From: Palsa-295 sp963781105
GTDB lineage: Bacteria > Acidobacteriota > Terriglobia > Acidiferrales > UBA7541
Reading direction: 5' to 3'
Assembly: GCA_963781105.1 (NCBI GenBank)
Contig: CAWAED010000020.1
Coordinates: forward strand, 62,001-126,000
Length of the DNA: 64,000 bases
Below, piece by piece: positions 16,104 to 24,399 of the stretch. Numbering within the stretch: the first letter of the stretch is position 1; each line of letters begins with the position of its first letter. The notes beneath the pieces are model-generated. The model did not search any database. It had not been told where the DNA came from and was given only the letters and a program-made list of their open reading frames with translations. The translations under genes and the position numbers were made by a program.

Positions 16104-18446
16104 TCATTTCTCAACCCGGTGCTTGGTCAGCGTGCGCGAACCTGCTTGGGAATCAATCAAAATCGTATCATTCGCTACAAAGAAGGTCAACGAATGGCCC
16201 GTGGTTGCGTCGCTGGCCGCATCAATAATCGTCGGATGTCCGCCGGAAAGCACGAATTTCCCGTCCGACGCGGTATATTCCGCCTGCTCCGCGGTGCCTA
16301 CGCGGTCTCCCTGCCGTACGGTTACCCCTCCCAGGGCCAAAGCCCGTTGGAGTTGTTGCCCCGCCATGACGCCCGCGCCCGGCGCGGCCGGTGAAACGGC
16401 TGCTTGACGCATTTCTATTTGATTCGAACCGGCTTGCGGACCGCCGACGGAAGACGGTTTGGGCGTCGAGGTCTGCAGAAAAACGTCCAAAGTGCTTGAT
16501 TGCATGGACCCTTGTTGCGAATCGGCGGTGACACCTCCCTCCAGATGCGCTTTTCCGGCATCGCCCCAATATGTCAGCAGCGGAGCATGAATCGTCCAAA
16601 GTGTTGGCCCGGATGGCGCGGTCGCGGTTTTTGCCCCCGGCTCGCCGAATGGTTTCACCGGTGACGTGGCTTGCGGGAACACCGCCACCACATTTTCCCT
16701 CGCCTGCAATTTCTTATCGTCGCGCCAGATCTCGATCTGATTCGACTGCAATACGGACTCGCCTTGCCACAATCGCGCGTGGCCGGAATACGTTACGTCT
16801 CCCGAGGTCGTCGAGCCACTCAGCGTATCCGCTGAAATATGCCCCGGCCCCGATCCCAGATTCACGGCGCTCGCAGCTCCGTTGCCCAGGTAGGTGGAAA
16901 CGACTCCGCCTCCCGCGCGAATTTCACCTGACTTCTGATTGATGGTCACCTTCGCCGCCGTCGTTCGGCTCATCGCGTCCGAAATTACCGGCGAACCATC
17001 GAGCTTGATCGTGTCTGTGGCGCGAACGATATTGGCGCGCTCGGCGGATGCGCGGCGGTCCGCTTGCTCGAAGCGTACATCGCCGCTTTCATCGAGCGTC
17101 CGCCACTCACCGTCTGGTGAAAATCTTGCGACCAACTCCGCGGCGCGAACCACTTGCGCTGGCGCGCTGCCAATCTGCCTGCGAATTGCAACGCCCGAGT
17201 GTCCGACGAGCTCGTCGAGGCGGCCTTCCTTGCTGAACTGCGTCACGAACTTCTTGGCGCTCAGCTCCGTCGTGTCGTTGCCGGTTTTCGTCGTGATCGT
17301 CCCCGGCGCGGCAGTTTCCGCGCTTTCAATCCGCGTCTGATCGGGATCTTTCCCAGGCACAAACTTGACCAGCAAAGATTCAGTCTTCAGGTTTCGCGAA
17401 TCAGGCCCTTTCTGCGAATCGAGTGCCACGGCGCCAGTCGCGGTCATGGTTTGGATCACATTATGCTGCGGCTCCATCGCGAAGATTGCGTGGGTCATCG
17501 AAAAATGATCCGAGCGGTCCGCCGCGTGATGCATTCCTTGCACGTTTCCGTTGGCGACAATGGTTTCGACCCATCCAGCCGGATCGAGCGTCGCCTCGAA
17601 CTGGTCCGCGGTCGCCGTGAATTCACCCTTCGCGTCGGTGGAACGAATAGCGGGATGCCCTTCCGCGACGGCGTGCTGCGCGTGGAATTCCGCGTCCAGC
17701 TCGATTGAGATTTTGTCGGCAGAAAGCTCGCGTCCGCCTTGCCGCACCACCGCCGGAGCATCCAGCTCGACGATGCGTTCATTCCGACGGATTTCCAGGC
17801 TGCTTCCGGTCGCCGTCACCGGCAGGCCGCCGGTCCGGGGCGATGGCGACATATCCAATTCCACATCATGATTCAGCCGCACGATTTCTTTCTGTGAACT
17901 GTAGCTCACTCCCACAGCGTGGCCCTGCCCGTCGGCAAACTGGAATTGCACAGGCTCCGCCGTGGACGCTTCGCCCGTATCGCGATTGAACGATAAATTG
18001 CGCGTCGTCACCTGCAGCTGTTTGTCACTTGCTTGGGCGTGCGCGGGATCCGCACTCGCAAGATCAATCTGCACCGCGCCCTGGCAAACCACATTCCCGG
18101 ACTTGGGTTCGTAGCTGCACTCACTGGTATGGATATTGTCGTTGCGCTTTCCGTCGCGGCCGTAAATCGTTATCCAGACGTCCTGCAGCAAGGCGCGGTT
18201 TTCATCCTTATATTGCGTGGCCCGCGAAGCGCGCACGGTGAAAAGCGTACGATCCTGTTCTACTTTGGAAAACGAGAATTCGTTGGATTGCTGCTGGACG
18301 GTTGCCGGCACCAGCGCCTTGATTTCGCCGCGCGCCCGGGCTTCGCGTACAGCGCGCTGCGCGTAAACCCCTGCGACGACCAGAGCGATCGAGCCCGCGG
18401 CCCAGGCGGCCCAGCGTGCATAGCGCGCAGCTTCCTGATTGCGCAG
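16104..18446 (-). CDS. LptC-like/OstA-family LPS transport protein, probable LptC-LptA bridge polypeptide
   Basis: This is a large periplasmic protein of about 780 residues with an N-terminal membrane anchor. Residues 1-30 form an n-region and a helix (WAAWAAGSIALVVAGVY). The LptC-like strand region (FSFSKVEQDRTLFTVRASRA and following) spans about 45-220, and the rest reads as repeated OstA/LptA-type beta strands with phrases such as LSADKISIELD, GEFTATADQFEATLD and HISADTLSGS. No ATG, GTG or TTG precedes the anchor. CTG 18446, eight bases after GGGAG, or ATT 18452 must be used; the first canonical start, GTG 18311, would delete the anchor. It precedes lptB, so a role in LPS transfer to LptD is likely. 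Confidence 0.8.
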   Translation of the reverse strand: MRNQEAARYARWAAWAAGSIALVVAGVYAQRAVREARARGEIKALVPATVQQQSNEFSFSKVEQDRTLFTVRASRATQYKDENRALLQDVWITIYGRDGKRNDNIHTSECSYEPKSGNVVCQGAVQIDLASADPAHAQASDKQLQVTTRNLSFNRDTGEASTAEPVQFQFADGQGHAVGVSYSSQKEIVRLNHDVELDMSPSPRTGGLPVTATGSSLEIRRNERIVELDAPAVVRQGGRELSADKISIELDAEFHAQHAVAEGHPAIRSTDAKGEFTATADQFEATLDPAGWVETIVANGNVQGMHHAADRSDHFSMTHAIFAMEPQHNVIQTMTATGAVALDSQKGPDSRNLKTESLLVKFVPGKDPDQTRIESAETAAPGTITTKTGNDTTELSAKKFVTQFSKEGRLDELVGHSGVAIRRQIGSAPAQVVRAAELVARFSPDGEWRTLDESGDVRFEQADRRASAERANIVRATDTIKLDGSPVISDAMSRTTAAKVTINQKSGEIRAGGGVVSTYLGNGAASAVNLGSGPGHISADTLSGSTTSGDVTYSGHARLWQGESVLQSNQIEIWRDDKKLQARENVVAVFPQATSPVKPFGEPGAKTATAPSGPTLWTIHAPLLTYWGDAGKAHLEGGVTADSQQGSMQSSTLDVFLQTSTPKPSSVGGPQAGSNQIEMRQAAVSPAAPGAGVMAGQQLQRALALGGVTVRQGDRVGTAEQAEYTASDGKFVLSGGHPTIIDAASDATTGHSLTFFVANDTILIDSQAGSRTLTKHRVEK

Positions 18447-18494
18447 AGGAATCTCTCCCTAACGGCGACGACGCTCTAATGGACTTAGAATCCG

Positions 18495-18524
18495 AGTATA
18501 GGTGAGAGGTTTCCCGCTTAGCAA
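18495..18524 (-). promoter_or_regulatory. Sigma70-type promoter of the lpt-rpoN-msbA run
   Basis: On the minus strand TTGCTA (18519-18524) and TATACT (18495-18500) are 18 bases apart. The transcript would start near 18488, about 40 bases before the proposed CTG start of the LptC-like gene. Confidence 0.5.
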
Positions 18525-18577
18525 TCTGGCGTGTGGGTCACGTGCGAAACACGCGCGAGGAAGAGGGCGGCGGGCTC

Positions 18578-19711
18578 TTACTTGTGTTGCGAAAGCATGC
18601 CCACGCCAGAAGCCGCAACGCTATCGCGCGTGGTGTTTTTCACCAGGTACATGGCCTCATCGGCAAGATGCAACAGTTCCGCCTTGGTCCGCGAATCGCT
18701 GGGATACGCAGCGACGCCCACGCTGGCCGTCACATGCGCGTTGATTCCGGATTCCTGCAGCCACACGGCTTCGCGAATCAGTTTGTGCAGGCGCCGCGCC
18801 ACGCCCAACGCATTGTCCTTCGAGGTTTGCGGCAACAGCACCACGAACTCGTCTCCGCCGTAGCGGAAGGCCAGATCAATCAAGCGACACTTGTCCTTGA
18901 TGGCTTGGCCGATTTCGGCGAGCAGCTTCGAACCCATCAAGTGCCCGTGCGTATCGTTCACGCTCTTGAAATGATCGAGGTCAATGAAAATCAACGAAAA
19001 TTCGAATGCGTAGCGGTGCGAACGGTAAATCTCTGTATCCAACATGAAATTCAGATGCCGGGCGTTGTAGAGGCTGGTGCAATCGTCGGTGATCGTCAGC
19101 TCGTGGATCCGCTGCACGTGCCGCGCGTTCTCGATGGCAATCGCCGCATAATCCGCCAGCGCTTCGAGCAGCGCCAAATCGCGCGCGCTAAAGCCTTCCG
19201 GGCCGATGCTATTGATCAGCTCGATTACGCCGAGGCACTGTTCGCGGAAACGCACCGGCACCGCGACAATCGAGCGGGTCTCCATCTTCGTCTTCGCGTC
19301 CACTTGCCCGAAGAACCGCGAATCCTTGCTGGTGTCCGGCACCACTACGGCTTCGCCCGTCTCCGCCACCCACCCCGCCAATCCCTGGCCGACCTTGATG
19401 CGCACGTCCTTCAGCGATTCGGCGCCCTTCCCCGTCGCGATCTGGAAGTAAAGCTCGTGCTTGTCCATATCCATCAGGAGCAGCGACCAGGTGTCCGGCC
19501 GCAGCACTTCGTTGATCTTTTCCATGATCGTGCGCAGCACCTGGTCCAGCTGCAGCGACGAGGTGAGGGCCTTGCCCAACTCGTGGAACACGGTTACTTC
19601 ATTCGAGGACTCTGGAGTGACGATGTCTGGGCCCACACCCGGGGTCCTGCGGCGTTCGACGCCGTCGAACGGTCGTCCGTCCGTAGCTCTCCGCCTGGCG
19701 TCCACGGGCAT
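18578..19711 (-). CDS. GAF-domain diguanylate cyclase
   Basis: This protein is predicted to make cyclic di-GMP. A short tail precedes a GAF sensor domain (about residues 45-195, with VGQGLAGWVAETGE and SIVAVPVRF), followed by a GGDEF domain (about 205-370). The active-site motif is intact (RYGGDEF, residues 283-289), and RLID five residues upstream is an inhibitory I-site, so product feedback is expected. No membrane segment is visible. ATG 19711 is chosen because a TATAAT box overlaps the next upstream ATG (19753). The gene lies upstream of the lpt run on the same strand and is divergent from the RodZ-like gene. Confidence 0.9.
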   Translation of the reverse strand: MPVDARRRATDGRPFDGVERRRTPGVGPDIVTPESSNEVTVFHELGKALTSSLQLDQVLRTIMEKINEVLRPDTWSLLLMDMDKHELYFQIATGKGAESLKDVRIKVGQGLAGWVAETGEAVVVPDTSKDSRFFGQVDAKTKMETRSIVAVPVRFREQCLGVIELINSIGPEGFSARDLALLEALADYAAIAIENARHVQRIHELTITDDCTSLYNARHLNFMLDTEIYRSHRYAFEFSLIFIDLDHFKSVNDTHGHLMGSKLLAEIGQAIKDKCRLIDLAFRYGGDEFVVLLPQTSKDNALGVARRLHKLIREAVWLQESGINAHVTASVGVAAYPSDSRTKAELLHLADEAMYLVKNTTRDSVAASGVGMLSQHK

Positions 19712-19751
19712 ACTCTCTGTCGAATCTGGAGTTTCTTTGGTCAACCTTCTC

Positions 19752-19781
19752 ATTATAGGGAACGCTTTCGGCCCTCCGCAA
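19752..19781 (-). promoter_or_regulatory. Sigma70-type promoter of the diguanylate cyclase gene
   Basis: TTGCGG (complement at 19776-19781) and a consensus TATAAT (complement at 19752-19757) are separated by 18 bases. Because the box overlaps the ATG at 19753, transcription would start downstream of it, which favours ATG 19711 for translation. Confidence 0.55.
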
Positions 19782-19846
19782 TGGAGTTCGCGGCGCGATT
19801 GACGAAACGCCAACATCCCCACCTTCGCGCGTCTTGCGGGCCAGCA

Positions 19847-19875
19847 TTGACACACTCTTCACTGACGCCTATATT
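19847..19875 (+). promoter_or_regulatory. Sigma70-type promoter of the RodZ-like gene
   Basis: A perfect TTGACA at 19847-19852 and TATATT at 19870-19875 are separated by 17 bases. The expected transcript start near 19882 leaves an 18-base leader before ATG 19900. Confidence 0.7.
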
Positions 19876-19899
19876 TTCTGTTGTTGCGGGTTCCTGCGG

Positions 19900-20463
19900 A
19901 TGTCTTCGACACCTTTCGGCGAACAACTCAAGCGCGAGCGGGAAATGCGGGGCGTCTCACTGGAAGAAATTTCCGTCGCCACACGCATTGCGCCGCGCTT
20001 CCTCGAAGCACTCGAAAACGAACAATGGGAGCAATTGCCCGGCGGTGTTTTCAATCGCGGCTTCATCCGCTCGGTCGCGCGCTATCTGGGACTCGATGAA
20101 GACAATCTGGTGGCCGAATACGCGCTGCAAACCAAGGGCCGACCGGATCCTGGCGTCGTCGCCGATCCTCCTGATGAACCGCAGCGCATGTGGGCGCGCG
20201 TCTCCGTGTTGGTGGTTTTGGCAATTTTGATCGTCGCCGCAGGCTGGGCCGCGATCCACTACTTGGGACCGAAGATCGCGGCGCGCTTGCACAAACATTC
20301 CGGCGATCCGGCATATTCCGCGCCCGCGCGAGCTTCGTCCGCGGCACCCGTGACCGTTGCCGGACCGAATTCGACAACACCGCAGCCGGCCAGCGGAGAC
20401 TTATCCGTAGTTTCAGGCTCTCAAGTTCCTGCGAGCTCTCCCGCAAACGGAGCCTCTCATTAG
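19900..20463 (+). CDS. RodZ-like helix-turn-helix membrane protein
   Basis: The protein of 187 residues starts with an HTH_25 domain (FGEQLKREREMRGVSLEEIS, then a recognition helix and the conserved GVFNRGFIRSVARYLGLD) at about residues 4-75. A single transmembrane helix follows (VSVLVVLAILIVAAGWAA, about 105-123), and then a Pro/Ser/Ala-rich periplasmic tail. This is the RodZ layout, in which the HTH domain binds MreB for cell shape, but the C-terminal RodZ beta domain (DUF4115) is not recognisable, so the tail is short or degenerate. The start fits the promoter at 19847. Confidence 0.8.
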   Translation: MSSTPFGEQLKREREMRGVSLEEISVATRIAPRFLEALENEQWEQLPGGVFNRGFIRSVARYLGLDEDNLVAEYALQTKGRPDPGVVADPPDEPQRMWARVSVLVVLAILIVAAGWAAIHYLGPKIAARLHKHSGDPAYSAPARASSAAPVTVAGPNSTTPQPASGDLSVVSGSQVPASSPANGASH

Positions 20464-21424
20464 CGCCGAGCTCCGCGACGCGATACGTTCCGGCCGCGCC
20501 AGACCGGAACAAAAAATGGCCGCCTGCTCTGCAGCCACTCCACTGGCGCGCGAGGACCGCACCGAATTGCTCGCGATCCTGGCGTCCGACTCCGACCCGA
20601 CCATCGCGGAGCGCGCGCACTCCGCGATTTTGAACCAGCCGATGGAATCATTCCTCGCTGTGCTGGCTCATCCGGATGCGGACCCGCGCTTCTTCGAATT
20701 TTGCGCCGATAATTTGGGCGAGCGCCCACAGGTGGCCGACGCGCTGGCCGCCAATGCCTCTTGCCCAGCCGAGTTTGTCACGCGTGTCTCGACGCAGTTG
20801 ACCAGCGCCGGTATTCAAATCCTGCTCGACAATCTAGACCGGCTCACTTCCTATCCGCCGCTCAGTTCGGCGCTGGCCTATTCAGAGGCGGCCACCCCTG
20901 AACAACAGGAGCTTCTCGCGGAATTTGAAACCAACGCGGTGCTCAAAGAGAGCGAGATCGAAGAAGCTGCGGCAGAGGCCGAGCCGGACGTCAAGAAACG
21001 AAGAACCCTGCTGCAAAGAATGTCCCAGATGAATATCGTTCAGCGCATCCAACTCGCCGTCAAAGGCGGACGCGAAGAGCGCATGCTCTTGATCCGCGAC
21101 CCCAACAAGATCGTTCAGCGCGGCGTGCTGCAATCGCCGCGCCTCACCGATCTGGAGATCGAAAATTTCGCGGCGATGGCCAACGTCTCGCAAGAAGTGC
21201 TGCGACTCATCGCCAATAACCGCGTCTTCATGAAAAGCTACGTCGTCGCCAGAAACCTCACGAAAAATCCAAAGGCTCCGCTGGACGTGACGCTCCATCT
21301 TCTGCCCCGGCTGACTCCGGGAGATTTGAAACAGCTCAGCAACAATAAGAACATTCCAGAAACGCTCCGCAGTTCGGCGCAAAAACTAGTGCGCCAACGC
21401 AACGCCGCCCGACCATCAAGTTAG
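20459..21424 (+). CDS. Conserved hypothetical helical protein, probable ATT start
   Basis: I do not recognise a named family. The protein is nearly all helical, acidic and basic in turn, with repeated short units (for example SDSDPTIAERAHSAIL and HPDADPRFFEF) that resemble HEAT/leucine-rich variant repeats. Coding-like sequence (SAELRDAIRSGRARPEQK) extends upstream of the first ATG at 20516, as far as an ATT at 20459. That ATT overlaps the stop of the RodZ-like gene and has GGAG six bases before it. With it the protein has 321 residues. Coupling to the RodZ-like gene suggests a shared function. It is cytosolic, with no signal or membrane segment. Confidence 0.65.
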   Translation: MSAELRDAIRSGRARPEQKMAACSAATPLAREDRTELLAILASDSDPTIAERAHSAILNQPMESFLAVLAHPDADPRFFEFCADNLGERPQVADALAANASCPAEFVTRVSTQLTSAGIQILLDNLDRLTSYPPLSSALAYSEAATPEQQELLAEFETNAVLKESEIEEAAAEAEPDVKKRRTLLQRMSQMNIVQRIQLAVKGGREERMLLIRDPNKIVQRGVLQSPRLTDLEIENFAAMANVSQEVLRLIANNRVFMKSYVVARNLTKNPKAPLDVTLHLLPRLTPGDLKQLSNNKNIPETLRSSAQKLVRQRNAARPSS

Positions 21425-21465
21425 CGTTCGCAGCGGTGGTCTGGTCGGCTCGGCTGCGGCGAGAA

Positions 21466-22935
21466 TTAATTCGCGGCGGGATTCACTAGCGATGCGGCAA
21501 TCTGCTTCTTGTAATCCTGGGCCTTCGCCAGAATTTCCTTCTCGTTCAACGTCAGCATCTGGCGATCTTGCATCACGATCTTTCCGCCGATGATGACGGT
21601 TTTCACGTCGCTCGCCTTCAACGCATAGACCAATTGCGAATAAGCGTTGTACATCGGCGTCGCGTGCGGCGCGGTAGTGTCCACCAGAATCAGATCGGCT
21701 TTCTTGCCCGGTTCGAGTGATCCGATTTGCTTTTCGAGATGCAGCGCGCGGGCGCCGGTGATCGTCGCCATCTCGACCACCTGTTCCGCGGGCAGCGCGC
21801 GGGAATCCATCCTCGCAACCTTCTGCAGCTTCGCCGCAAGATCCATTTCCTCGAAGAGGTCCAGATCGTTGTTGCTGGCCGCGCCGTCGGTCGCAAGGCC
21901 AATCGCTTCGCCCGCCGCGAGCATTTCAACCACGGGCATCACGCCGGCCGCGGTCTTCATATTGCTCGACGGATTGTGAATGCAGCCCACGCCAAAATGC
22001 GTGAGTGTGGCGATATCGGCGTGATCCACCCAAATGCAGTGCGCGGCAACCACGTCGGGCCCTAATATGCCTGCGCGAGAAAGATAGGCTACCGGCGTAA
22101 GCCCGGATTTGTTGCGACTCTGCTCCAGCTCGAACGGCGCCTCCGCGATGTGAATCAAAATTGGAGCGTGATTCCGCCGCGCCAGAGCCGCCGCATCCTG
22201 CAAAGTCTTCTCCGAACACGTGTACATCGAATGGGGCGCCACCGCCGCGACGATCAGCGCGTCGCCTTTCCAGCGATCGAGATATTTTTGCGTGTACTCC
22301 AGCGCTTGCGGCACCGATTTGTTGTCCGGCGCGGGAAAATCAATGATCGTCTCGCCGAGCACGCCGCGCATCCCAGCTTCCTTGGTTACGCGAGCAACGG
22401 CGTCCTCGAAGTAGTACATGTCCGCATAGGTGGTGATGCCGCCACGCAACATCTCCAAAATCCCCAGGCGCGTGCCCCAAGCTACAAAATCCTCGGTGAC
22501 ATTGCGCGCCTCGGCCGGGAAAATATACTTGTGCAGCCAATCCTCAAGCGACAAATCATCCGCGATCCCGCGAAAAAGGCTCATCGCCGCATGCGCGTGC
22601 CCATTGATCAACCCAGGCATCACAATCGCGCCGTGCGCATCAATCGTTTTTGCGGCGTCGTACTTGCCTTCGATTTCGGCGTTCGTGCCAACGGCCACAA
22701 TCGAATCGCCCACAACGGCCACGGCCCCATCTTCGATCACCTGTCGCTGCGCGTCCATCGTCACCACCGTGCCACCGGTGACCAGCAGATCAGCCTTCTC
22801 TTTCACCGCCGCCGGCGATGTCAGCACAAGGCAAACGGCACCGCAGATGAACACAGATAAACACAGATGAAACCTATGAATGGATACCCCAATTGATACA
22901 AATCGAGCCCATAAATTTTGGCTTTTCAAGGTCAC
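21466..22935 (-). CDS. Amidohydrolase family protein (MTA/SAH- or guanine-deaminase-like)
   Basis: This is a metal-dependent hydrolase of the amidohydrolase superfamily. It has the DLLVTGGTVVTMD opening, the metal ligand segment GLINGHAHAAMSLFRG, the later HIAEAPFE and HCIWVDHAD motifs, and a TDGAASNNDLDLFEE segment typical of the 5'-methylthioadenosine/S-adenosylhomocysteine deaminase group. It is last in a nucleoside-salvage operon, which fits deamination of a purine nucleoside. The start is uncertain. GTG 22935 has GAGGAA just upstream and gives a hydrophobic N-terminus (SVFICGAVCLVLTSPAA) like a signal peptide, part of which is encoded by a dispersed repeat. GTG 22806 would give a cytosolic enzyme. 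Confidence 0.8.
   Translation of the reverse strand: MTLKSQNLWARFVSIGVSIHRFHLCLSVFICGAVCLVLTSPAAVKEKADLLVTGGTVVTMDAQRQVIEDGAVAVVGDSIVAVGTNAEIEGKYDAAKTIDAHGAIVMPGLINGHAHAAMSLFRGIADDLSLEDWLHKYIFPAEARNVTEDFVAWGTRLGILEMLRGGITTYADMYYFEDAVARVTKEAGMRGVLGETIIDFPAPDNKSVPQALEYTQKYLDRWKGDALIVAAVAPHSMYTCSEKTLQDAAALARRNHAPILIHIAEAPFELEQSRNKSGLTPVAYLSRAGILGPDVVAAHCIWVDHADIATLTHFGVGCIHNPSSNMKTAAGVMPVVEMLAAGEAIGLATDGAASNNDLDLFEEMDLAAKLQKVARMDSRALPAEQVVEMATITGARALHLEKQIGSLEPGKKADLILVDTTAPHATPMYNAYSQLVYALKASDVKTVIIGGKIVMQDRQMLTLNEKEILAKAQDYKKQIAASLVNPAAN
22842..22871 (-). repeat. Dispersed 9-10 base tandem repeat, minus-strand copy
   Basis: Three degenerate units of the type TTCATCTGTG read on the minus strand. 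The same run is found on the plus strand at 23060-23090. This copy lies within the N-terminal coding part of the amidohydrolase. Confidence 0.6.
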
Positions 22936-23059
22936 AATTCCTCGTCCAAGCAAGGCTTGTTGCGACAGGTCACTTCTGTAGCGAACCGATCGCACAGACT
23001 AAACGCGTCCACGCTTCGGCCCTCGCGCTTTTCTCTTTTCCATTTTCCATTTTTTGACT

Positions 23060-23090
23060 TTATCTGTGTTTATCTGTGTTCATCTGTGGT
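23060..23090 (+). repeat. Dispersed 9-10 base tandem repeat, plus-strand copy
   Basis: Three units of TATCTGTGTT/CATCTGTGGT type follow one another in the gap between the amidohydrolase and cytidine deaminase genes, preceded by a pyrimidine-rich stretch. Together with 22842-22871 it makes an inverted pair about 190 bases apart. Confidence 0.6.
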
Positions 23091-23104
23091 GATTTTTGAA
23101 AACA

Positions 23105-23497
23105 CTACAGAAAAGAAGAATCAAACGGACGCGCCAGAAGCTTTCCCGCGGTTTCTTCCTCTACTTTTCCCTTTAAGTTCGCCAGCACCACCGGAACGTC
23201 GCCACAGAATTCCCAGATGATCTGTCGGCAAGCCCCGCACGGAGGAGTCAGACGATCCACGTCGGTGACCACCGCAATCGCGTCGAACCCGCGCTCACCT
23301 TCAGAGACGGCTTTGAATATAGCCACGCGTTCCGCGCAACAAGTGAGGCCCAGGGTCGCATTTTCCACGTTGCAGCCTGTGTGAATGCGCCCAGATTTCG
23401 CGCGCACGGCAGCGCCCACGCGGAAATTCGAAAAAGGCGCATAGGCGTTTTCGCGTGCCTGCTTCGCGGCGGTAATCAGTGCATCGTATTCGCTCAC
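23105..23497 (-). CDS. cdd: Cytidine deaminase
   Basis: This deaminates cytidine and deoxycytidine to uridine forms for salvage. The zinc site is visible in TGCNVENATLGLTCCAERVAIFK (here TGCNVENA and CCAERVA) and PPCGACRQIIWEFC. The small 130-residue form fits the homotetrameric class. GTG 23497 is chosen because GAAGG lies five bases upstream and the protein then begins SEYDALITAAKQAREN; the open frame continues upstream into punA. It follows punA by 17 bases in transcription order. Confidence 0.93.
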   Translation of the reverse strand: MSEYDALITAAKQARENAYAPFSNFRVGAAVRAKSGRIHTGCNVENATLGLTCCAERVAIFKAVSEGERGFDAIAVVTDVDRLTPPCGACRQIIWEFCGDVPVVLANLKGKVEEETAGKLLARPFDSSFL

Positions 23498-23514
23498 GTC
23501 AACCTTCGCTTTCT

Positions 23515-24399
23515 TTAGTCTTTGTCGCTCGCCATGCGCGGCAACACCGCGCGCAGCAACGCGATGAATTGCTCCTTCACCCGCTCGCCGGTTTCCAATA
23601 CTTCCAGTTGATTGATCGGCTGGTCCAGAATTCCGGCCGCCATATTCGTCACGCACGAAATCCCCAGCACACGGATTCCCATGTGCCGCGCCACAATCAC
23701 TTCTGGTACCGTGGACATGCCCACTAAATCGGCTCCAATCGTATGCAAATAACGAATTTCTGCTGGCGTTTCGTAGCTCGGTCCGGAAAGCGCCGCATAC
23801 ACGCCCTCCGAAACTTCAATTCCCAAGCGCTTGGCTTCCGACAGCGCCGCCTCGCGATACGGCTTCCAATACGCCGTCGTCATATCCGGAAAGCGCAGAC
23901 CGAAGCGCTCGTCGTTCGGCCCAATCAGCGGATTCATGCCCTGCAAATTGATGTGATCCCGAATCACCACCAGCGCGCCCTGCTTGAACTCCAAATTGAT
24001 GCCGCCCGCCGCGTTGGTCAGAATCGCGGAGCGAATGCCCATGCGCCCAAAAACGCGCATCGGAAAGACGACTTGCTGCGCCGTATAGCCCTCGTAAAAA
24101 TGCACGCGCCCCTGCATCGCCGCCACAACCACGCTGCCAGCTTTGCCGATCACCAGCCGGCCCGCGTGTCCAATGGCCGTCGAACGCGGAAACCCCGGGA
24201 TCTTTTCATACGGGATGCGCGTTGCGTCGGTCAACTCGTCGGCAAACGCGCCCAACCCCGAGCCGAGCACGAGCGCAATTTTCGGCCGCAGCTTCGTCTT
24301 CGTCAGAATGAACTTCGCGGCTCGTTCAGCCCGCGCATATTCAGGATCGCGAAAGCCAGATTTCGCGATGACGGAAGACTTCGAGCGAGCAGCGCTCAT
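23515..24399 (-). CDS. punA: Purine nucleoside phosphorylase
   Basis: This trimeric-type enzyme splits inosine, guanosine and their deoxy forms with phosphate. It has ALVLGSGLGAFADEL near residue 41, GRVHFYEGY, the conserved LTNAAGGIN, a DHINLQGMNPL loop and the YAALSGPSYETPAE motif, followed by VGMSTVPEVIVARHMG. The length of 294 residues is close to the family norm, with about 20 extra N-terminal residues. The start overlaps the end of the nucleoside transporter gene by four bases, so the two are coupled. Confidence 0.94.
   Translation of the reverse strand: MSAARSKSSVIAKSGFRDPEYARAERAAKFILTKTKLRPKIALVLGSGLGAFADELTDATRIPYEKIPGFPRSTAIGHAGRLVIGKAGSVVVAAMQGRVHFYEGYTAQQVVFPMRVFGRMGIRSAILTNAAGGINLEFKQGALVVIRDHINLQGMNPLIGPNDERFGLRFPDMTTAYWKPYREAALSEAKRLGIEVSEGVYAALSGPSYETPAEIRYLHTIGADLVGMSTVPEVIVARHMGIRVLGISCVTNMAAGILDQPINQLEVLETGERVKEQFIALLRAVLPRMASDKD

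Noticed and set aside
18533..20230. A 565-residue open frame on the plus strand
   Set aside because: It is opposite the diguanylate cyclase gene, is rich in His/Arg/Gln as antisense frames of high-GC genes are, and matches no family.
23060..23090. Possible CRISPR-like tandem repeat
   Set aside because: Units of about ten bases follow each other without spacers, and no cas gene is near.
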